The position numbers and the translations under genes were made by a program. Of a DNA stretch of 9,442 nucleotides, positions 1 to 6,236 are shown one piece after another; position 1 is the stretch's first letter; the number at the start of each line of letters is the position of its first letter. The stretch is taken from positions 1 through 9,442 of the forward strand of contig PMCR01000061.1 in assembly GCA_003155465.1 (NCBI GenBank), read 5' to 3'. The notes under the pieces are model-generated. The model was not told the origin of the DNA and searched no databases. It saw only the letters and a list, made by a program, of their open reading frames with translations. Origin of the DNA: Myxococcales bacterium. GTDB taxonomy: Bacteria > Myxococcota > Polyangia > Fen-1088.

Positions 1-31
1 TCGTAAGACAACGTAACACGCCGCCAGCGCC

Positions 32-72
32 CCGGCAAGCCGACAGCTGGCAGCCGGCGCCCGCCCGGGCGC
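32..72 (-). terminator. Two abutting GC-rich hairpins after the last gene; possible terminator
   Basis: Positions 57-72 form a perfect inverted repeat, with GCGCCC and GGGCGC arms around a 4-nt loop. Positions 32-57 form a second stem: CCGGC (32-36) pairs with GCCGG (53-57), and GCC (39-41) pairs with GGC (49-51), around a 7-nt loop. Both lie about 40-80 nt beyond the stop of the last gene. There is no U-tract on the minus-strand side, so this is not a classical intrinsic terminator. In GC-rich DNA such hairpins also arise by chance, so the call is weak. Positions 1-31 show nothing else. Confidence 0.3.
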
Positions 73-112
73 GAAGCAGGATTCTCCGGCTCGATGTGCG
101 GCACGCCCGGGG

Positions 113-1558
113 TCAGTCGCTATCGCGGCTATCGACCGGGACGTCGATAACGTTGGAGACGGCGGCGTCGGCAGGCGTGGTGGATCCTACGGCACCGGGA
201 ACCAGCCAGGCGGTGCCGCGGTTGTCGTGGCGCCAGGATGGCCACGATGAATCGGCCAGGCCGGGGCTGCGAGTTTGGATCGCCATGACCTGCGTGCCCG
301 AGATGTTGGGCGAGCTGCGCATGAGATACATCACACCATCGTCGTCGAGCACTACGTTTCCAGTCATACCCAAGCAAGAACCGCCGCCCAGATCGAAACG
401 CCACAGCTCCTTCAGGTCGGACGAGTAGGCCAGGATCCAGTTGGTGGCGGGCGTGCCCACCTGCTGGCTCGCCTTACACTCGACTGTGTAGATCGTGCCG
501 TCCGCGCCTGCAGCAAGGGGCCGGCCCTCAGCCGCGACCGGACCGGCAACCGTGTTGCCATTCGTATCAAAGAGCAGCAGCGTTCCGACTTGGGTACTGG
601 TGGCAACGACGAGAAGTTCGCCCACAGCAATCACGCCCCCACCTCCCTTGGGCGTTCCAGACCACCTGGTAAGGCCGCAAGTATCGAAGACCACCATGTT
701 GCCGTAGGAAACGGCAAGATTCCATGCTTCCGACCAGGCACCCCATTCCCAAACGAAACTTCGACCATCCGCAGGATCGACAAACGAGCCCAGTGTGGTC
801 CCATCTTTGGTGTTGAGCGCGTCAGTTCGCGTGTCGCCAATCGCAAGGAAAAGTGCCATTCCGCCACCACCCATCACACGTGAAGCTATGACGTTGTCCC
901 TCGGCGCTGCCTGGGACCAGATGGTGCTTCCATCCTGGGTTCGAAGAGCGAACACGCGCTGGTTGGAGGTCACGGCGTAGACCACTCCGTCCGGGCCGAG
1001 CACTGGAGGGGCGTAGTAGCCGAACTCCCCTAGTCCCCCCTGCGCCCCATCCCCGCCCTGCCAGCGCTTGTTCCCGTTCGCGTCGGCTGAGACAACACCA
1101 TCTTGAGCCACGAAGTAGATGTTTCCGTCAAGGTCAGCCACCAGGCCCGATGGATATGAGCCGAACGGAGTAAGCCTCGCGGCCTGCGGGTTGGTCCCAT
1201 CCCTGTTGAGAAAGTAGATGAACTGCCCAGCCTGCAGCGCCAGCCGGTTCTTGGACAGCACAGGACCGCCATCGGAGCTGTCCAACACCCCACCCGTCGC
1301 CTGGGACCCGTTGAAGTCGTCCATCGTCCAGAGCAACTTGGGTGCATCGACTGCCAGCGACGGCTTGACGGGGTGGGGCCCGCCTGCGCTCGGCCAGTCC
1401 TCGATGCACTTCGAGAAGCCGAGCTTGGATGGCAAGCCGCTGTCGATCCCGCTGTCTGACTGCGGGACGCGGGACTTGCTGCAGGTGCTGCTGGCCAGTG
1501 CGAAAACGAGCAAAACTGCGCGTACGCCCACGGTGCGGGCCCATGCCTCAACGTACAT
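113..1558 (-). CDS. Lipoprotein with PQQ-type beta-propeller (paralogue A)
   Basis: A 481-residue protein. The ATG at 1558 follows GGAAAG (1564-1569) at 5 nt, and the first 25 residues are a signal peptide ending LASSTC, so Cys26 is the likely lipidated residue. The -3 Ser and -1 Thr make this an imperfect lipobox. A Ser/Asp-rich linker (about 27-45) follows. Residues about 65-450 contain propeller blades with tryptophan docking motifs: GNKRW (162-166), GSTIW (210-214), GLTRW (295-299) and LKELW (382-386). Repeated patterns such as DLDGNIYFV and GADGTIYTV accompany them. SWPSWRHDNRGTAW near 438-451 resembles the velcro strand of PQQ-like proteins, followed by an acidic tail ending DSD. No quinoprotein catalytic feature such as a vicinal Cys pair is visible, so it is more likely a binding or scaffold lipoprotein than a dehydrogenase. 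It is by eye about half identical to the upstream gene (1603-3063), with two blocks almost identical in DNA. Function is unknown. Confidence 0.9.
   Translation of the reverse strand: MYVEAWARTVGVRAVLLVFALASSTCSKSRVPQSDSGIDSGLPSKLGFSKCIEDWPSAGGPHPVKPSLAVDAPKLLWTMDDFNGSQATGGVLDSSDGGPVLSKNRLALQAGQFIYFLNRDGTNPQAARLTPFGSYPSGLVADLDGNIYFVAQDGVVSADANGNKRWQGGDGAQGGLGEFGYYAPPVLGPDGVVYAVTSNQRVFALRTQDGSTIWSQAAPRDNVIASRVMGGGGMALFLAIGDTRTDALNTKDGTTLGSFVDPADGRSFVWEWGAWSEAWNLAVSYGNMVVFDTCGLTRWSGTPKGGGGVIAVGELLVVATSTQVGTLLLFDTNGNTVAGPVAAEGRPLAAGADGTIYTVECKASQQVGTPATNWILAYSSDLKELWRFDLGGGSCLGMTGNVVLDDDGVMYLMRSSPNISGTQVMAIQTRSPGLADSSWPSWRHDNRGTAWLVPGAVGSTTPADAAVSNVIDVPVDSRDSD
196..283 (-). repeat. 3' homology block, copy in paralogue A
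   Basis: These 88 bp match 1686-1773 with a single mismatch (269 G against 1759 A on the plus strand). They encode the region around IQTRSPGLADSSWPSW through TAWLVP. Identity breaks sharply on both sides and includes third codon positions. Confidence 0.9.
1398..1483 (-). repeat. 5' homology block, copy in paralogue A
   Basis: These 86 bp are identical to 2900-2985 with no mismatch that I can find. They encode the stretch just after the lipobox cysteine, from about KSRVPQSDSG to SKCIED. Flanking coding DNA is clearly diverged. Confidence 0.9.
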
Positions 1559-1602
1559 GCGAGCTTTCCATTTGCCGCGCGTGCGACGAGACAGGGCCAG
1601 TG

Positions 1603-3063
1603 TCAGTCGCTGTCAACGCTTTCGACCGGGGCGTCCGCGGCACCCGAGACGTCAGCGTCCTCCGATGTGGTGAAACCCGCTGCGACGGGAACCAGCCAGG
1701 CGGTGCCGCGGTTGTCGTGGCGCCAGGATGGCCACGATGAATCGGCCAGGCCGGGGCTACGAGTTTGGATCGCGATTACCTCGGTACTGTAGCTGTCGTT
1801 CTGGCGCTTCATGTACATCATCCCATCGTCGTCCAGCAAGACGTTGCCGATGATCGTTCTACAATACTCCCCACCCAGGTCGAACCGCCACAGCTCCTTC
1901 AGGTCTGGCGAGTAGGCCAGAATGCGGTTTACTGCCGGCGTCGCGTCTTCGCACCGGTAGGTGTAGATAGTGCCATCGGCTCCAGCGGCGATGGCCTGCC
2001 CCTCGAACTGTGTCGTGCTAGCGGCCACGGAGCCGTCAGCGTTGAGGAGTCGCCCCGACGTAGTCACCCAGGCACTCCCAATTCTCGTGCTTGTTGCGGC
2101 CGTGAGCAGTTCTCCCGCGGCAATTATCCCCGCGCCACCACTAGTGCTAGGGTCTTTGCTCCAATTGGACCACCGCAGGTTGCCGCACGTGTCGAGAACA
2201 AAGGCGTCGCCGATGGCAATTCCGAAAGTCCAGCCCAGCGCCCACCCACCCCACTGTGCTGTGAAGGCCACAATCTTGCCGTCAATCGAAACAACCAGGG
2301 TCCCGATGCTCTCTCCCGTCCGGGTGTCCAAGACATCGATTCTCTGGTCCCCCACCAAAACGAAGAGTCCCTTGCCTGCCCCGCCGAGGACTTGAGAGGT
2401 GACTCTGGTATCGCTCGGCGGCGACTGGCACCAGATGATGCCGCCATCCTTGGTGCGAAGGGCGCATACTTGGTCTGTCGAGGTAACGGCGTACAGCACA
2501 TCGTCCGGTCCAAGCACCGCCGGGTGGTAGTAGCTAAACTCCGCCCCTGGGTGCGTCGCGAACGCCCTATTCCAGCGCAGTCCTCCGTTCGCGTCCACCG
2601 AGTACACACCGTCGTCGCATACGTAGTAGATGTTCCCATCGAGGTCAGCGGCCAATCCAGACGGGTAGGCCGCTATCGCGTTGTATTTCACCTGTTCTGA
2701 CTTGGTTCCATCCTTGTTCAGAAAATAGATCAATTCGCCAGCCTGCACGACCACCCGGTTCTTCGACAACACTGGGCCACCGTCACTGAGTCCGAAACTG
2801 CTGCTGCTGTTGGTCTGCAGATCCAGCCTCCACGCCAACTTGGGCGCATCGACTGCGAGCGAAAGCTTCGTCGGGTGCGCTCCGCCGGCTGTGGGCCAAT
2901 CCTCGATGCACTTCGAGAAGCCGAGCTTGGATGGCAAGCCGCTGTCGATCCCGCTGTCTGACTGCGGGACGCGGGACTTGCTGCAAGCGCCGCTGGCTAG
3001 GGCGACGATGAGTAAGGCTATTTCTTTTTTGGACAGACCTGCTGGTCCTGCTGAAGTCGACAT
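1603..3063 (-). CDS. Lipoprotein with PQQ-type beta-propeller (paralogue B)
   Basis: A 486-residue paralogue of the gene at 113-1558. The ATG at 3063 is chosen because AGAGGA (3071-3076) sits 7 nt before it and the protein then opens with a signal peptide, SKKEIALLIVALASGAC, making Cys27 the likely lipidated residue. Longer in-frame starts up to 3219 would put a basic, uncharacteristic leader in front and overlap the protease gene more deeply. Docking motifs are GGLRW (160-164), GGIIW (207-211), GNLRW (294-298) and LKELW (388-392). The C-terminal SWPSWRHDNRGTAW strand and acidic DSD tail match paralogue A. Extra cysteines (149, 200, 212) are not shared with paralogue A. The first 46 nt overlap the end of the metalloprotease gene in another frame, and the codons for Lys12-Lys13 contain an A6G slippery heptamer. 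Likely an outer-membrane or periplasm-facing binding protein; partner unknown. Confidence 0.9.
   Translation of the reverse strand: MSTSAGPAGLSKKEIALLIVALASGACSKSRVPQSDSGIDSGLPSKLGFSKCIEDWPTAGGAHPTKLSLAVDAPKLAWRLDLQTNSSSSFGLSDGGPVLSKNRVVVQAGELIYFLNKDGTKSEQVKYNAIAAYPSGLAADLDGNIYYVCDDGVYSVDANGGLRWNRAFATHPGAEFSYYHPAVLGPDDVLYAVTSTDQVCALRTKDGGIIWCQSPPSDTRVTSQVLGGAGKGLFVLVGDQRIDVLDTRTGESIGTLVVSIDGKIVAFTAQWGGWALGWTFGIAIGDAFVLDTCGNLRWSNWSKDPSTSGGAGIIAAGELLTAATSTRIGSAWVTTSGRLLNADGSVAASTTQFEGQAIAAGADGTIYTYRCEDATPAVNRILAYSPDLKELWRFDLGGEYCRTIIGNVLLDDDGMMYMKRQNDSYSTEVIAIQTRSPGLADSSWPSWRHDNRGTAWLVPVAAGFTTSEDADVSGAADAPVESVDSD
1686..1773 (-). repeat. 3' homology block, copy in paralogue B
   Basis: Partner of 196-283: 88 bp with one mismatch, at an offset of 1490 bp. 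Confidence 0.9.
2900..2985 (-). repeat. 5' homology block, copy in paralogue B
   Basis: Partner of 1398-1483: 86 bp, identical, at an offset of 1502 bp. The two offsets differ by 12 bp, so small in-frame length changes lie in the diverged centre. Confidence 0.9.
3018..3063 (-). other. 46-nt overlap of the metalloprotease and propeller lipoprotein genes
   Basis: The protease reading frame runs to a TAG at 3018-3020, while the lipoprotein starts at 3063 in the frame one base back (-1). The same 46 nt encode the protease C-terminal QQDQQVCPKKK and the first 15 residues of the lipoprotein. Both ends look genuine: the lipoprotein start has its own Shine-Dalgarno sequence and signal peptide. Confidence 0.85.
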
Positions 3064-6000
3064 GCGATATTCCTCTGAATGAAGTCGGAGTCGTTGAAGT
3101 CCCTCTGGTCGATGTCGGCAATGCCGTCCGCGTGCGGGAAGTAGACATTCCCTGCGCCACTGGTGGTCAGTCCACGGACGGCCCCGCCTGCGTATGCCAG
3201 GACGATGCCTGCTGGCCACTTGACGGTGGTGTAGAAGACACTGTCACCCAAGAAGACAAGTCCATGCTTCGTGTCGCGCGGGTCGGTTGGGGGCTTGGCA
3301 CCGGGGTTCTTGGGGTCCAGCGGCCAAGAATTCCCCCGGGTGAAGCTAAACCAGGGGAACGCCGGGGCGTCCGCTGTGTTTGTCTGCCACGTCAGGTAGA
3401 AGCGGCCCGCGTTCGGCGCGCTGGAGACACCCGGGTCTTCCGGTCGGAAAGTGAGCCCCACCCGGCCGATGTCAGCCGAACGATAGCTGCCGTGCCAGGA
3501 CCAGATATCGATAGGCAGGCGCGTCCATTCGGTCACCAAGGCTGGGAAGCTGTAGGGCGAAGAGCAGCCGCCCGGCGCAGGACAAGGGACGGTCACGGTG
3601 CCATTGACCATCTTCACCCCTTCTTTTAGCACCGCCAATTCCAGGGTATGCGTGCCAGTCATGTCCATGCTGGGAATGGCTGCAACAAGCAACTCGTGTT
3701 GGGGGAAGAGACCGGAACTGTCCAAGATGTAGCCACGGGTCGCTCCAATGGCTGTGCCTGGTACCATCTGGATGGCCGCAGCCGTAGTGCCTTCCCAGTA
3801 CTGGACGGCGGCTGTGGTGGTCCATTTGTCGGAAGCAGGGTCGTATTCCCACATCCTGAGAAATGTCGCGAGGCCCAGCGGCCCCGCGACCCCGGCGTAT
3901 ACCCGGATCCTGCCATCGTGAGAGGTTCCGTAGTCTGGCTCCACCACGGCTGTGGGCGGTCCGGCAACAATGCCCCCGCCCAAGGCGCCCCCGACCTTTG
4001 CGCCTGTTGGGGAGAGCCCCTGGTAGTAGAGAAGATGGTCGTTGGCGTTCTCGTAGACAACGATGTCTCCCGCCGCCGTCATGTTTGCCACGGGTCCGCT
4101 GGCGTCTCCCACCTTCTGCCATCCATACACATGCTCGCAGGGGTCTGCCCCCGTGTCCGTGCACGGGAACGAGGCGCTGTAGAGGGACTTCTCTTGGCCA
4201 ACGTAGCACTTCATACCAGTTCCGCCACGAATCAGAGTCCCAGTCGTGCCGGCACTCAGGGGATGGTAGCCGCGGGCGGTCATCTCCGGATCGCAGCCCG
4301 CGCTCTTTCTCACACCGGTGCGGTCATCAAAGATGCGGTTAACAAACGCCTTTACTGTACCCCCGGGATGAAAGACTCCGTCATTGTCCCAATCGATCGC
4401 GCCGTACGTGGCGCTGCTGGCGTCCGCGTCGATCTTGAAGAAGAACCTCGTTCCCAAGAGGTCCAGGACCCACGAATCCGGCTGAACACCAAGTCTCGCC
4501 ATTCCTGCCATCTCATCCATCTTCGTTGTGTTGAGCACCAGGTCGGGCAGAAGGTCCAGGTCGCTGGCCAGGAACCTACCGTGTGAGAAGGCCGGGGAGT
4601 GTCCCCCTGGGGCCAGGTACGGGTGGGCCGTATAGGCGTAGTTCATCGTACTGATGTACTGGGGTTTGCAGTTGACGTCGACGTCGTCGCCTTCGTTGCG
4701 GCCCCAGTGAGCAAGCCCAAGGAAATGACCCGTTTCGTGTGTTGAGATGCCGGGGTCCAAGCTGAATTTCGTACACAGGCCCCAGTTGATCCCGCCGCCC
4801 GCGCCGACCACGTCGGAGATGGCGTGGTGGAAAAATGAATATCGAGTTCCGCTGCAACTGCTGGGACTGGAGCAAGTCAAGAAACCCTGGCAAGCCGTGT
4901 GCCCGTAGTAATCATCCTCGGCGCTGATGCCGTCCGCCAGGACCGTGGCACCACCCCAGTTGCCAAAGGTGTAGTTGTCAGTCGAGGCGCTGGGGCCGAT
5001 GTCCGCATGGACACGCAAGTCTGTTCCAAACCACCGTACGTAGTCGCGGGCCATCGTGGGCGTGTACTGGAAGGCGTCCTTGTCGCGGAAAGGCGGGAGG
5101 GGGTGCCCAGGCTTGCACTGGGGGTCCGTATCCGGGCAGTTCGCGGCCCAGTCGATCTCGGTGAACAGGTCCTGCTGCTTTGGATCAGCGCCGTAGTACG
5201 GGAACTTCCGCTGGTTGACGTAGCCGGGGAGATACTTGAAAATGGGAGAGTCGGCGATGCCGAGGACCTCCCAGCCGTCTTGGATTCCGTCACCGTCGGT
5301 GTCTGGGCTGTTCGGGTCGGTTTGCAGTGCGCTCTCCAACGAGTCGCCCAAACCATCATGATCGCTGTCCCGACCCCAGTGAATGTCGATATCCCAGACC
5401 ACGGTAGTCGTGCCTCGCCGAGGTGCAGGCAACGGGGTGCCCCCGAATCTGGCGGCCTGGTTGCTGCGCCGGGCGGGCAGGATCGTGCAATGGCCGTCCG
5501 GACACGGTTTGGGATTGGTGCAGAGCCACGACATCCTCCCTACCCCGCTGTCGTCATCGAAAGCGATGGGCACGTCATCGTCCAGGACCAGCAGTACAGT
5601 GTCCTCGGTTCCACCCTCGCCGGGTGGAACTTCCACCGTGGTCACGTGCGAACCCGCGGGCAAGCCGCCGGGCACGTCGATGCGCGGTCCAGGGGCGATG
5701 TCGAAATGCCCCAGGCTGGACCTCTGCACGCTGTAGCCCTTGGCAGGGTCGGTAGCAGCGACCGTGATGGGCACCTGTGTCTGCGATGGGGTGCCAGGAC
5801 GGCCGCGAACCACCACCACCACACGAGTCAAACTCGAGCTACCCACCACATTGACATACGCGTTGACCCATTCGGGGCCTTCCCTATACCCTGGGCGGCC
5901 CTCTCCCAGGAATACTCCGTCCGGGTGGGAAAAGACGTCCAGGAACACGTCAGGATACTGCACACCAGTGACCGCCGGTTCCTCCACCTCGATCGCGTAG

Positions 6001-6224
6001 TAGATGTTGGGCTGCAGGGCCATCCAGATCTGCCCTATGGTTTCGATATCCGCGCCCGGAGGGGCGCCGCCGTCCGCTGTCGCCCCGCCGTCGGGGGGCG
6101 CACCGGCGTCGGCCGCGGGAGGGTATTGCTTGGCGATTCCGGAGTTCGCGTGGGCGCTGGACGCACCGACGGCCAGCAAGCCAGCGACAAATATCGTCGT
6201 GAAGATGCGAGTTCTGGTTGTCAT
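3018..6224 (-). CDS. Secreted metzincin-type zinc metalloprotease
   Basis: A 1068-residue exoprotein. Residues 1-26 are a Sec signal peptide with a predicted AHA|N cut, followed by an Ala/Pro/Gly/Asp linker and a beta-rich N-terminal region (about 60-280). Residues 286-319 carry Asp-rich, thrombospondin type-3-like calcium-binding repeats (DSDHDGLGD, DTDGDGIQDGWE). The catalytic domain (about 345-610) includes DLFTEIDW, the zinc site HETGHFLGLAH at 496-506 (HExxHxxGxxH, catalytic Glu497) and a Met-turn STMNY with Met527. A later AIDWDNDG motif fits a widespread family of secreted bacterial proteases with similar landmarks, as I recall it. The remaining 400 or so residues are beta-rich, possibly propeller or sandwich modules, and end CPKKK. 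The ATG at 6224 is preceded by AGGAGA (6230-6235). That Shine-Dalgarno overlaps the previous gene's stop codon, implying translational coupling. Substrate unknown; disintegrin-like repeats next door suggest an extracellular protein target or partner. Confidence 0.92.
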   Translation of the reverse strand: MTTRTRIFTTIFVAGLLAVGASSAHANSGIAKQYPPAADAGAPPDGGATADGGAPPGADIETIGQIWMALQPNIYYAIEVEEPAVTGVQYPDVFLDVFSHPDGVFLGEGRPGYREGPEWVNAYVNVVGSSSLTRVVVVVRGRPGTPSQTQVPITVAATDPAKGYSVQRSSLGHFDIAPGPRIDVPGGLPAGSHVTTVEVPPGEGGTEDTVLLVLDDDVPIAFDDDSGVGRMSWLCTNPKPCPDGHCTILPARRSNQAARFGGTPLPAPRRGTTTVVWDIDIHWGRDSDHDGLGDSLESALQTDPNSPDTDGDGIQDGWEVLGIADSPIFKYLPGYVNQRKFPYYGADPKQQDLFTEIDWAANCPDTDPQCKPGHPLPPFRDKDAFQYTPTMARDYVRWFGTDLRVHADIGPSASTDNYTFGNWGGATVLADGISAEDDYYGHTACQGFLTCSSPSSCSGTRYSFFHHAISDVVGAGGGINWGLCTKFSLDPGISTHETGHFLGLAHWGRNEGDDVDVNCKPQYISTMNYAYTAHPYLAPGGHSPAFSHGRFLASDLDLLPDLVLNTTKMDEMAGMARLGVQPDSWVLDLLGTRFFFKIDADASSATYGAIDWDNDGVFHPGGTVKAFVNRIFDDRTGVRKSAGCDPEMTARGYHPLSAGTTGTLIRGGTGMKCYVGQEKSLYSASFPCTDTGADPCEHVYGWQKVGDASGPVANMTAAGDIVVYENANDHLLYYQGLSPTGAKVGGALGGGIVAGPPTAVVEPDYGTSHDGRIRVYAGVAGPLGLATFLRMWEYDPASDKWTTTAAVQYWEGTTAAAIQMVPGTAIGATRGYILDSSGLFPQHELLVAAIPSMDMTGTHTLELAVLKEGVKMVNGTVTVPCPAPGGCSSPYSFPALVTEWTRLPIDIWSWHGSYRSADIGRVGLTFRPEDPGVSSAPNAGRFYLTWQTNTADAPAFPWFSFTRGNSWPLDPKNPGAKPPTDPRDTKHGLVFLGDSVFYTTVKWPAGIVLAYAGGAVRGLTTSGAGNVYFPHADGIADIDQRDFNDSDFIQRNIACRLQQDQQVCPKKK
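3024..3030 (-). promoter_or_regulatory. Candidate -1 ribosomal frameshift heptamer A AAA AAG
   Basis: On the minus strand the protease ends CCA AAA AAG AAA TAG, so the heptamer A|AAA|AAG is in the X XXY YYZ phase that drives -1 slippage in E. coli dnaX. It lies one codon before the stop. After a -1 step, reading continues in the frame of the downstream lipoprotein (KK-EIALLIVALASGAC). A weak AGG 7 nt upstream could act as an internal Shine-Dalgarno stimulator. A 4-bp stem (CGCC and GGCG) lies downstream but is not impressive. Use of the site is unproven. Confidence 0.4.
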
Positions 6225-6229
6225 TGCCG

Positions 6230-6236
6230 TCTCCTA
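6230..6236 (-). promoter_or_regulatory. Shine-Dalgarno overlapping the upstream stop codon
   Basis: The minus strand reads TAGGAGACGGCAATG. The TAG stop of the Cys-rich gene (6234-6236) shares bases with the AGGAGA Shine-Dalgarno of the protease, 5 nt before its ATG at 6224. Ribosomes finishing one gene would be placed to start the next. Confidence 0.75.

Noticed and set aside
1765..2700. Plus-strand open frame of 311 codons inside the propeller lipoprotein gene
   Set aside because: It is antisense to a clear propeller, with no ribosome site, signal or motif of its own.
113..3063. PQQ-dependent dehydrogenases
   Set aside because: Only the propeller docking motifs are present. I see no vicinal cysteine pair or cofactor-binding residues, and the lengths are shorter than typical quinoprotein dehydrogenases.
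3064..3219. Upstream extension of the propeller lipoprotein to a start at 3219
   Set aside because: It would bury the signal peptide about 50 residues in. ATG 3063 has AGAGGA at 7 nt and gives a proper lipoprotein leader.
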